From Desmonostoc geniculatum HA4340-LM1 (GTDB lineage: Bacteria > Cyanobacteriota > Cyanobacteriia > Cyanobacteriales > Nostocaceae), in the NCBI GenBank assembly GCA_019359545.1, contig JAHHHB010000023.1, positions 1 to 64,000 of the forward strand: a stretch of DNA of 64,000 nucleotides, given 5' to 3'. The notes beneath the pieces were generated by a model that worked only from the letters and a program-made list of their open reading frames with translations, ran no database searches and was not told the origin of the DNA. The number at the start of each line of letters is the position of its first letter. The first letter of the stretch is position 1. Below are positions 42,182 through 48,003 of this stretch, one piece after another. The translations under genes and the position numbers were made by a program.

Positions 42182-42373
42182 ATGAAGATTGTCAAAGAAA
42201 TTTACACCGCATTCAAAGAGTTATACGATTCGCTCATATTTTGGCAGGTGTTGGGCATTTGTTTCATGTGCTGGCTTGTTGCAATTGTCATCTTTGGACA
42301 TCAAAGCTTGTTGACATTGATGGTTTGCTTTATCCTTGCGTTCTTGGCGCACTATGCCGAAAAACTTACCTAA
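42182..42373 (+). CDS. Small membrane protein
   Basis: 63 residues with two hydrophobic helices (WQVLGICFMCWLVAIVIFG and LLTLMVCFILAFLAHY). No family recognised; a holin cannot be excluded because small two-helix proteins of this kind can be holins, but no endolysin lies nearby. It overlaps the convergent Rha-type gene by 4 bp. Confidence 0.45.
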   Translation: MKIVKEIYTAFKELYDSLIFWQVLGICFMCWLVAIVIFGHQSLLTLMVCFILAFLAHYAEKLT

Positions 42374-43077
42374 GATTCCTCCCAAAACCGCTTCAACATT
42401 TCTTGTTTTCGCTGTTGCTCTTGGAGCGATAGCTCTTGTGTGAATTGCTGGATTTCGGAGCGTTGCCTTTGTCTGGCTTCTTCATCTGAGAAAGGCAATA
42501 TCAGCGATTCACCCTTACCCTGATGAGAGGGGCGGAAATTACGCCGACGGAAGATGTAGCGGAAGTGGCGTTTGTCTTGTGGTGGTAGTTTCCGCCATAC
42601 GTCCTCATCCCACCCTGGAGGAACAAAGTCAGATGATGGGGGCAGTAGGTTTTGAATTTGAGATTCGAGTCTCGCTATCGCTTCGCTTTGAGCTATTAAT
42701 TTCTTTTCTAGCTCTGCAACCCTTGATTCCACCACATCCGACAAGGCTAGTTTGGCTTTGTCAAAGGCTTTGACCAGATGTCCCTTGCATCGTCTGACTT
42801 GTTCGGTGTTTCGACTATAGGTCATCAATAAAGTTGCTTGCTGTTCAGTCAATAAAGCATATTTTACTGAATTGCTTGCCCCAACTGAATTTGTGACAGT
42901 CTCCGTTTCAAACGCGACCTGTCCCCAGTCCTTTTCTATTTCTCCAATATACTTATCTAGCGTTGCCAAAAAGTTCTTGTGTTGGATGCCCAACTCTTGG
43001 GCTATCAGTCGAGAGTCAACTACTAGTACCCCAAAACGCTCAAAAACCGACAACTCAGCGGTCTGAATTTCTGTCAT
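42370..43077 (-). CDS. Rha-domain antirepressor-like protein, C-terminal module B
   Basis: About 235 residues from MTEIQTAELSV. The N-terminal 100 residues match the phage regulatory protein Rha: VLVVDSRLIAQELGIQHKNF, then VKYALLTEQQATLLMTYSRN. A coiled coil follows (VAELEKKLIAQSEAIARLES). The end carries module B: PPGWDEDVWRKLPPQDKRHF and FRRRNFRPSHQGKGE, shared with the protein at 53492-54247. The leader RNA resembles that of the KilA-N gene. Regulator of the lysogeny/lysis choice. Confidence 0.8.
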   Translation of the reverse strand: MTEIQTAELSVFERFGVLVVDSRLIAQELGIQHKNFLATLDKYIGEIEKDWGQVAFETETVTNSVGASNSVKYALLTEQQATLLMTYSRNTEQVRRCKGHLVKAFDKAKLALSDVVESRVAELEKKLIAQSEAIARLESQIQNLLPPSSDFVPPGWDEDVWRKLPPQDKRHFRYIFRRRNFRPSHQGKGESLILPFSDEEARQRQRSEIQQFTQELSLQEQQRKQEMLKRFWEES

Positions 43078-43210
43078 AATAACCGTGGATTTGAATATCA
43101 ACTAAAGGGCTTGGCTGCGCTAACTTGCCAAGCCCCTATTAATTCCATACCATAAAATACTGAGATCTTATTAGAAATATCTGATACTTTAATCGGGTAA
43201 TTTTCCCAGA
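43078..43210 (-). promoter_or_regulatory. Structured leader of the Rha gene
   Basis: Homologous to 35014-35145. The stem at 43104-43115 pairs with 43127-43137 (GGGCTTGGC with GCCAAGCCC) and differs in sequence from the KilA-N leader stem while keeping the fold. The loop on the mRNA strand, AAGTTAGCGCA, keeps the AGTT(A)GCGC core. A TGGGAAAATTACCC box lies near 43193-43206. Confidence 0.7.
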
Positions 43211-43254
43211 GAGATACTGAAAGCAGAATTCAGAATTAGAGCGATCGCAACATT

Positions 43255-43265
43255 GGGAAAATTTC
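43255..43265 (+). promoter_or_regulatory. GGGAAAATTTC motif between Rha and YG genes
   Basis: One of the dispersed operator-like motifs, here extended on the other strand to TTGTGAAATTTTCCCAA. It lies between two divergent genes, 82 bp before the YG start. Confidence 0.5.
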
Positions 43266-43346
43266 ACAATGACTAAGGTACTTATTCTGAGGTCAAAATG
43301 AACACTCGTAGAGAAAACTGGAAGTAATTCTTCCTATTTCCCTTCC

Positions 43347-43727
43347 ATGAAAAAGCTTTCTGCATTCTGTCTTATTTTCGCTACTGTCTTCACACCTGTT
43401 GTTACCAATGCTCAGACGGTAATCATGGGCGGTGACGGCTCTTATCTAGGACTGGTAACCAGCGACCAGTACGACCAGGAATCTATTTGCAATCGATACG
43501 GTGATTATGGCAGTCCCTACCAAGCAAATAGCATTTTCAATAAATATGGAACTTATGGCGGTGAGTATTCGCAGTTAGGTGCGTACAACAAACAAGCGGG
43601 AAGGCCTCCAGCATTAGTAGAGAATGGCGAGGTTGTGCTGCTCATCTCCAAGGATACAAGATTGAATCCCAAACTCAGAATTGACCCTGATATGCTGCGA
43701 ATTCAGGTTTGTGGTGAGTCATTGTAG
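43347..43727 (+). CDS. Secreted YG-repeat protein
   Basis: 126 residues with a clear signal peptide (MKKLSAFCLIFATVFTPVVT, cleavage near NAQ-TV). The mature part is a compact Tyr/Gly-rich repeat: DGSYLGLV, SICNRYGDYGS, SIFNKYGTYGG, YNKQAGRPPALV, and RIDPDMLRIQVC. It resembles small exported cyanobacterial proteins of unknown function; the non-secreted paralogue is at 36291-36737. Export would place it in the periplasm or at the cell surface of the lysogen. A terminator follows at 43744. Confidence 0.65.
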   Translation: MKKLSAFCLIFATVFTPVVTNAQTVIMGGDGSYLGLVTSDQYDQESICNRYGDYGSPYQANSIFNKYGTYGGEYSQLGAYNKQAGRPPALVENGEVVLLISKDTRLNPKLRIDPDMLRIQVCGESL

Positions 43728-43743
43728 CCATTTCAGCAATAAA

Positions 43744-43776
43744 ACCCACATTGCACTACAGCGTGGGTACTTTTTT
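43744..43776 (+). terminator. Rho-independent terminator of the YG gene
   Basis: ACCCAC (43744-43749) pairs with GTGGGT (43763-43768), followed within two bases by six T. Confidence 0.75.
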
Positions 43777-43939
43777 GGTGCTGCTGCGGCAAGGGGTGTT
43801 GATGCGATCGCAATGGTGAGATTTGCGTTAAAACACTATTTCCCTTCTATTGCAAGTGTTTCTGTCACACCGTGGAGCCAAAACAAGGTTTGCTTTTAAG
43901 GACTGCGATCAGATTTGCGAAAAACAACAGAAGTTGATG

Positions 43940-43966
43940 AGGGGCGAACTAATCGCCCCCTTTTTT
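43940..43966 (+). terminator. Rho-independent terminator
   Basis: GGGGCGA (43941-43947) pairs with TCGCCCC (43953-43959), followed by CTTTTTT. No convincing gene lies between this and the previous terminator (43777-43939); a lost or very small gene or an ncRNA could have occupied the gap. Confidence 0.75.
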
Positions 43967-43976
43967 ATGATTATCC

Positions 43977-44040
43977 GATCGCGTTACTCGATTACCTATG
44001 TGATGTATTTGGTAGCAGTAGTTTTTTCCATAGGTAATTG
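43977..44040. repeat. 48-bp inverted-repeat element, copy B
   Basis: ATTACCTATG (43991-44000) pairs exactly with CATAGGTAAT (44029-44038), preceded by GATCGCGTTACT as in copy A (36841-36904). Spacing is identical in both copies. Confidence 0.65.
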
Positions 44041-44184
44041 AGCATTGGGCATTGGGTATGGGGAGATGGGGGAGTGCGTAGGCGCACTCTCTGGGAAATT
44101 TTCTAAGTCAAAAAAGGGAGGGGGAGTGGGGAATAGGGGGTGAGAGAGCGCGCAGGCGCAGCCCGCCGTACGCATCGTAGGCAA

Positions 44185-44433
44185 TTAAGCTACAGACGTT
44201 TGTTCTTCTGCTACCTTTTTTAGCTCTGGCATCCACACGAGTAACTCTCCAGGCTGGCATTTTAAAGCTTCGCAGTACTTTTCTAGGGTTTCGCTTTCCA
44301 ATCTTGATGGCATAACTTTTGAATTTTTATGCTTGGAGACTGTAACTGGGTGCATTCCTGTTATTTCTGCGAGTCTCTTGTAATCAACTTCTCTATCAGC
44401 CATCAAAACAGCCAACCGCCACTTTATAGCCAT
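44185..44433 (-). CDS. XRE-family repressor
   Basis: 82 residues from ATG 44433 (MAIKWRLAVLMADREVDYKR); a GTG at 44454 adds seven codons. HTH_3 domain: KRLAEITGMHPVTVSKHKNS, then a CEALKCQPGELLVW tail typical of the Cro/CI-type YozG-like small repressors. It is divergent from the rightward early operon with a strong promoter between. A GGGAAATTTTC motif (44442-44452) covers its own translation start, suggesting autoregulation. Best candidate for the main lysogeny repressor. Confidence 0.85.
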   Translation of the reverse strand: MAIKWRLAVLMADREVDYKRLAEITGMHPVTVSKHKNSKVMPSRLESETLEKYCEALKCQPGELLVWMPELKKVAEEQTSVA

Positions 44434-44456
44434 TGCTCTTTGGGAAATTTTCACAG
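44431..44456 (-). promoter_or_regulatory. Operator-like motif at the repressor start
   Basis: Minus-strand GTGCTGTGAAAATTTCCC followed by AAAGAGCAATG. Almost the same string occurs at 36806-36832. It overlaps the two possible start codons of the repressor. Confidence 0.55.
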
Positions 44457-44517
44457 CACTTACTCTGCTAGTCTAGCTTTTAGTCAAGTGTAACCATAAG
44501 CTTCACTAATTAATGTG

Positions 44518-44598
44518 TTAGCCACTAAGGCTAAAATATTAACTTTAGCTGTTGACATTTTTAATCGTAGCGACTAATATATTAGTTATAGGGGCTAA
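44518..44598 (+). promoter_or_regulatory. Early rightward promoter with operator repeats
   Basis: -35 TTGACA (44552-44557), 17-bp spacer, -10 TAATAT (44575-44580), a near-consensus sigma-70 promoter. TTAGCCACTAAGGCTAA (44518-44534) is an inverted repeat upstream; TAGCGACTAA (44568-44577) overlaps the -10 box and differs from TAGCCACTAA by one base; a further TTAG...GGCTAA pair is at 44582-44598. These are likely repressor sites controlling the early operon. Confidence 0.75.
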
Positions 44599-44664
44599 GG
44601 GAAAAATTCCCAAAGTTCTTTAAGTTAGACGTTCTTGGGTGGTGTGTCCGCGCCACCCCTTCCT

Positions 44665-44691
44665 AAAAAAATACCGCCTTGACAGGGCGGT
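44665..44691 (-). terminator. Leftward-facing terminator-like hairpin in early leader
   Basis: ACCGCC (44673-44678) pairs with GGCGGT (44686-44691); on the minus strand a run of T follows (44671-44665). On the mRNA strand it is an A tract then a hairpin before the start at 44720. A second pair GGGTGG/CCACCC lies at about 44638-44658. Confidence 0.6.
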
Positions 44692-44719
44692 GCAAATTAA
44701 ATTTAAAAGCACCTCAATC

Positions 44720-45190
44720 ATGACACAAACTGAAACAAAAAAACGCTACACCCTCCGCGAAGTCCAAGCACTAGCCTCCAACACCTACGGTTTACTCGTT
44801 CAACCTCTCACAAGAAGCACCTACGGCATCTTCTTTGAAGGTCAACTGGTAGCCGAAGTCAAAAAACTGGTTGATGCGATCGCAATCTTCCCTGACCTCT
44901 ACCGCGCCATCCAAGAGCAGCTCGCCGAACAAGCAACAGCAATCGCTCCCGTAATGGAAGAAGCGATCGCACTATCCCCCTCATCTCCCCACTCCCCACT
45001 CCCCACTCCCCACTCCCCCTTTTCCCACCACGCCTATGAAGATTTGACCAACTGGGAATTACGACAAGAACTCAACAATCGGGGATACCAAGATGCGATC
45101 GCACATTGCCCCCCAGCCCACAACGCCAGTCCGTATATGGCTGGATACAACCGGGGAGTGCGCGATAGGCGTCCGCCCCTGAGAGCATAA
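44720..45190 (+). CDS. Hypothetical early protein with heptamer-repeat insertion
   Basis: 156 residues from MTQTETKKRYTLREVQALAS. First gene behind the strong early promoter. The middle SPHSPLPTPHSPFSH is encoded by a (CCCCACT)n heptamer array at about 44985-45025, the same type of repeat that fills host intergenic DNA. Flanking halves appear intact, so the repeat has been accommodated in frame. Function unknown. Start context AAGCACCTCAATCATG resembles that at 56564. Confidence 0.6.
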   Translation: MTQTETKKRYTLREVQALASNTYGLLVQPLTRSTYGIFFEGQLVAEVKKLVDAIAIFPDLYRAIQEQLAEQATAIAPVMEEAIALSPSSPHSPLPTPHSPFSHHAYEDLTNWELRQELNNRGYQDAIAHCPPAHNASPYMAGYNRGVRDRRPPLRA

Positions 45191-45218
45191 AAAAAGCCGA
45201 CTCCCCTGATGAGTCGGC
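45190..45218 (-). terminator. Leftward-facing terminator-like hairpin
   Basis: GCCGACTC (45196-45203) pairs with GAGTCGGC (45211-45218); T run on the minus strand at 45195-45189. It lies just after the stop of the preceding gene and in the leader of the next. Confidence 0.6.
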
Positions 45219-45276
45219 ACAAATTAATCAGTGCATTTTTCGCTGTGAGCAAAAACATGAATTCATTATGTTTTCT

Positions 45277-45303
45277 GGCACTGCTGCTGTCTCTAGCAGT
45301 GCC
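45277..45303 (+). promoter_or_regulatory. Leader hairpin
   Basis: GGCACTGCT (45277-45285) pairs exactly with AGCAGTGCC (45295-45303), 33 bp before the GTG at 45336. Confidence 0.5.
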
Positions 45304-45335
45304 ACCTGAACCACAACACCGAGGAAGTAGCAGAC

Positions 45336-45527
45336 GTGACGACAGAACAAGCATTATCCCAGATAGAAACAGCCTATGCCGCCCTAGCGGAACTCCAAAA
45401 AGTCGATTGGTTGCATGAGGTACATCACAAAACCCCAACGGATTTGGCGGACGCAATTCATTACACCAATGAGATTTGGGCACGATTAGAGTTTCACCTA
45501 CGCAAGGAAAAAATATGCAACAGCTAG
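45336..45527 (+). CDS. Small hypothetical protein
   Basis: 63 residues from a GTG (MTTEQALSQIETAYAALAEL), helical. Overlaps the next gene by 13 bp. No family recognised. The alternative overlapping frame at 45209-45418 is judged a shadow. Confidence 0.5.
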   Translation: MTTEQALSQIETAYAALAELQKVDWLHEVHHKTPTDLADAIHYTNEIWARLEFHLRKEKICNS

Positions 45528-45880
45528 AACTACACGAATACCCAGGCGCGATCGCAAACCTCCAATACCAAATTCTCAATCTCAACCATCAAATTGAGAA
45601 ATTTTCCCAAGAAATCAGCCGTGTCTGCAATCAATTTGAAATGCAAGTCGCCTTTGACCCAGAATTAAAAAACGAGCAACAGCGCAAAGCAAAAAAAGCT
45701 GAGCTACTCAGACAAAGCGGCGATTATGAAGATTTTAACAATTACCTTGCTAAAAATTCCTTCAAACGCTCTCACTTGGAAATTCAACTCGAACAACTGA
45801 AAAATGAGTTTGCTGTATTGAAACTTTCCAAGCGAGAGCAAATCGTCCGTATGGAATCCTTCACCGAAACAGGAGTTTAA
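45515..45880 (+). CDS. Coiled-coil early protein
   Basis: 121 residues from MQQLELHEYPGAIANLQYQI. Long heptad pattern (LNLNHQIEKFSQEISRVCNQ) followed by charged helices, resembling phage host-nuclease inhibitors or small scaffold proteins, without a firm match. A GAAATTTTCCC motif is embedded at 45598-45608. AAGGAAAA serves as SD. Confidence 0.5.
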   Translation: MQQLELHEYPGAIANLQYQILNLNHQIEKFSQEISRVCNQFEMQVAFDPELKNEQQRKAKKAELLRQSGDYEDFNNYLAKNSFKRSHLEIQLEQLKNEFAVLKLSKREQIVRMESFTETGV

Positions 45881-45881
45881 C

Positions 45882-46124
45882 GTGAGCGAAGAACCCAGAT
45901 TATACTTAGCCAACCAACAAGCAGCCCAGGAAGCTGCACGCCAAGTCGAGCATTTATCGGACGAGGAGCTATCAGAGATTGTCTTGGAAATCCTCAAGAA
46001 AATGGGATATCCAGGCGATGAATTCCCGGCGGATCTGATAGACACAACTAGAGATGGCTTATTGGATTTCATTGCTGGCAGTGCTGCGATCGCCAAGGCT
46101 ACACCAGTGAAGGAGCAACCATGA
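45882..46124 (+). CDS. Small hypothetical protein
   Basis: 80 residues from a GTG one base after the previous stop (MSEEPRLYLANQQAAQEAAR). Acidic, helical. Overlaps the phosphatase gene by 4 bp. Confidence 0.5.
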   Translation: MSEEPRLYLANQQAAQEAARQVEHLSDEELSEIVLEILKKMGYPGDEFPADLIDTTRDGLLDFIAGSAAIAKATPVKEQP

Positions 46125-46630
46125 AACTTTTGTTCCTCGACTGTGACGGCACAATCCGCGAAAGTGCCAGTGGCGAGAGGTTTATCCAGCATCCCAAAGA
46201 CCAGCGAATCATACCCGGTGCAGACAAAGCCATTGAATATTATCGTCAGCACCATTGGACAATCATTGGCATCACCAACCAAGGTGGTGTAGCTGCTGGA
46301 TTCAAAACCTTGGAGGATGCGATCGCAGAGCAGCAATACACCTTAGAAATTTCAAGAGATATCTTTTGGATCTGCTTTTGCCCCGACGACGGACAGACGG
46401 CTTACATCGTCAGCAGAAAAAAAGTGCAGAAATTCACCAGGGAACTATTCGCTAGTTTCAGGAAACCTGGGTGCGGCATGATTGAACTGGCGATTCGGGA
46501 ATTCCTCAAGGGTGGTATGAGCTTGAACTCGACCTACCTGATGGTGGGGGACAGACCAGAAGACGAGCAGTGCGCTGCTGCTGCTGCAATCAATTTTTTG
46601 TGGGCCGACAGGTGGCGAAATGGACAATGA
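46121..46630 (+). CDS. HAD-family phosphatase (GmhB / polynucleotide 3'-phosphatase-like)
   Basis: 169 residues. HAD motif I is LFLDCDGTI at residues 4-12, motif II GITNQGG near 48-54, the Lys motif FRKPGCGM, and motif IV MVGDRPEDEQCA. This is the HAD-IIIA type without a large cap, shared by heptose-bisphosphate phosphatase and polynucleotide kinase 3'-phosphatases. In a phage replication cluster, repair of 3'-phosphate ends is the more plausible role, but no kinase domain is attached. Confidence 0.8.
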   Translation: MKLLFLDCDGTIRESASGERFIQHPKDQRIIPGADKAIEYYRQHHWTIIGITNQGGVAAGFKTLEDAIAEQQYTLEISRDIFWICFCPDDGQTAYIVSRKKVQKFTRELFASFRKPGCGMIELAIREFLKGGMSLNSTYLMVGDRPEDEQCAAAAAINFLWADRWRNGQ

Positions 46631-47003
46631 CCAATTCACACTCCTGATGACCGCGCTACTCCGCATCGCCGATGCCCTAGAGCGGATAGCACCAGCCACA
46701 CCAAAAGCCCCCAACTACCAATACCCGATTGAGGCTTTCGCCAACTTTGACTGGGAATCAATTGGAGCGGTAATAGAGCAAAAAGACCAGTACGGCGCCG
46801 GCGTGGTGCTTTGGGGCGGACATACTTGGACAAGACGCGCTCCGCTCAACAAATTCGGTGCGGCCATCTGGTTTAGTCGTGCCGTGGGTAAAGACGAAGA
46901 GGGAAAGCCAACTTACGAGCGCCTCATCACCTTCAAACCCCACAATACGAAGGCTGAGCCAGTTCCCGAAAAAGTTACCAATCTTATTAGGAAACAAGCA
47001 TGA
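46620..47003 (+). CDS. Hypothetical early protein, possibly nucleic-acid binding
   Basis: 127 residues. The core FDWESIGAVIEQKDQYGAGV and FGAAIWFSRAVGKDEEG looks beta-rich, as in small ssDNA-binding-type phage proteins of cyanobacteria; that is a resemblance only. Overlaps both neighbours by 4-11 bp in the early operon. Confidence 0.5.
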   Translation: MDNDQFTLLMTALLRIADALERIAPATPKAPNYQYPIEAFANFDWESIGAVIEQKDQYGAGVVLWGGHTWTRRAPLNKFGAAIWFSRAVGKDEEGKPTYERLITFKPHNTKAEPVPEKVTNLIRKQA

Positions 47004-47317
47004 ACTATACAGAACTGATGAAGGCAATTGACTCCACCATAGAGCAACTAGGGTGGTCGCAAGAGCAAGTGCGATCGCACATCCAATTGATCTACAACAA
47101 ACCAAACACTGCAATGCTGACCAACGACGAACTACTTAGTTTTATGAAACACCTGCAATCCCTTGCTGCGGGAGTGGTACTGCCAGTTGCCTTATTTGAT
47201 GAGATTGAGCGTTATTTAGAATCTCAAGGCGTCAAGGCAGACAGTGAAGCTTCAAGACTGCTCATGGCGCTGGAAGACCTGGAGATTGACCGCACCGTCA
47301 AAAAAGTGCTTGACTGA
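47000..47317 (+). CDS. Hypothetical early protein
   Basis: 105 residues, all helical. LGWSQEQVRSHIQLIYNKP has the look of a short HTH or of a small regulator that binds a helix. Starts in an ATGA overlap with the previous gene. Last rightward gene before the leftward RHH gene. Confidence 0.5.
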   Translation: MNYTELMKAIDSTIEQLGWSQEQVRSHIQLIYNKPNTAMLTNDELLSFMKHLQSLAAGVVLPVALFDEIERYLESQGVKADSEASRLLMALEDLEIDRTVKKVLD

Positions 47318-47319
47318 CC

Positions 47320-47663
47320 TCATTCTATTTGATTTAAAAGTTGCTGGTAGTATGCAGCCTTTTCCTCCAGCGACCTATTGACTGCTTGCAAAGAGTCAAT
47401 AACTCTATCATTGCCAGCTATCTGCTCTCTGCAATCCTTGACTAGCTGGCTAAGGGTTCCCCCAAGAATTGCGCCTCCTCTGCCGGAATTTCCCCCCTGG
47501 AATACATTTCCAAAAGTTCGCTGCGGCTGATTCCCAGAGATTGTGCTTTCTGTCCCAAGAGATTGATTGCTTCCTTTGTGAGGTAAAAAGTCACATCTCT
47601 CTTGTCCGAATTGTATTTGTGATGCTTCGTCTTTACTCCCTTGCGGGTTTTGTTTGTCGCCAT
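47320..47663 (-). CDS. Ribbon-helix-helix (CopG-like) protein, apparently frameshifted
   Basis: The first frame (47442-47663) gives 73 residues: a Lys-rich start and the RHH fold RDVTFYLTKEAINLLGQKAQ then LGISRSELLEMYSRG. It ends at FLGEPLAS*. In the -1 frame the sequence goes on directly as LSQLVKDCREQIAGNDRVID, a coiled coil, to 47320. The junction is a TTGGGGGAA run at about 47455-47463. Either a mutation split one gene or ribosomes slip. The start at 47663 is favoured by the MATNKTRK opening. Confidence 0.6.
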
Positions 47664-47691
47664 GATTTCGATCCACCAGACCTCCTTCATT

Positions 47692-47795
47692 TTACCCGTG
47701 TAATATTCAAGTCACCGTAAACTTTGTGTGAATAATCTACCCATAATTTACACGGGGAATGTTAGGATTTCAACTATAAATTACACAGGTAATAA
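47692..47795. promoter_or_regulatory. Three copies of an ATTACACRGG operator
   Basis: Copies: 47692-47706 (reverse strand, TTACCCGTGTAATAT), 47743-47760 (ATAATTTACACGGGGAAT) and 47776-47795 (ATAAATTACACAGGTAATAA). All lie upstream of the RHH gene and of the replication operon. RHH proteins bind short repeated sites, so autoregulation is likely. Confidence 0.6.
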
Positions 47796-47881
47796 AGTAA
47801 TGTCACGCAAGCACTTTCTTCGGGTGATGTAGCGGATTGGTGTTGAAGTAAACGCAGCAATTATCAAGTTGTCAAAAACTC

Positions 47882-47907
47882 AAAAAAAACTGCCCTTGCC
47901 GGGGCAG
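47882..47907 (-). terminator. Leftward-facing terminator-like hairpin in the replication leader
   Basis: CTGCCC (47890-47895) pairs with GGGCAG (47902-47907); eight T follow on the minus strand (47889-47882). It would stop antisense transcription toward the RHH gene or fold in the 5' leader of the replication operon. Confidence 0.6.
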
Positions 47908-47928
47908 CAACCAATAAGAGGTCTGATT

Positions 47929-48003
47929 ATGACTGATTTCCAGAAAGCTTTTCTAGTCGTTGATTGCAAAAATATATCTTTTGATAGAGGAGGGAGGAAA
48001 TGA
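47929..48003 (+). CDS. 24-residue leader peptide ORF
   Basis: MTDFQKAFLVVDCKNISFDR and GGRK, stop TGA overlapping the ATG of the next gene (ATGA at 48000-48003). The GGAGGGAGG inside it is the SD of the next gene, so its translation would couple the two. Confidence 0.4.
   Translation: MTDFQKAFLVVDCKNISFDRGGRK

Noticed and set aside
42182-42373. Holin
   Set aside because: Two helices fit a holin but there is no endolysin or spanin nearby; left as a small membrane protein.
36291-43727. Diversity-generating retroelement with the YG proteins as variable targets
   Set aside because: No reverse transcriptase and no template/variable repeat pair were found.
43681-44041. Possible genes between and after the two terminators downstream of the YG gene
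   Set aside because: The frames run through terminators and the inverted-repeat element and look unlike proteins.
45209-45418. 69-codon ORF with a hydrophobic start (MNSLCFLALLLSLAV)
   Set aside because: It begins in a hairpin, contains another perfect hairpin and overlaps the better placed 45336 gene in a different frame. A small membrane peptide cannot be excluded.
47320-47676. Independent 118-codon gene in the frame overlapping the RHH gene
   Set aside because: Its first half is the shadow of the RHH frame; only the second half looks coding, so a frameshift is the simpler reading.
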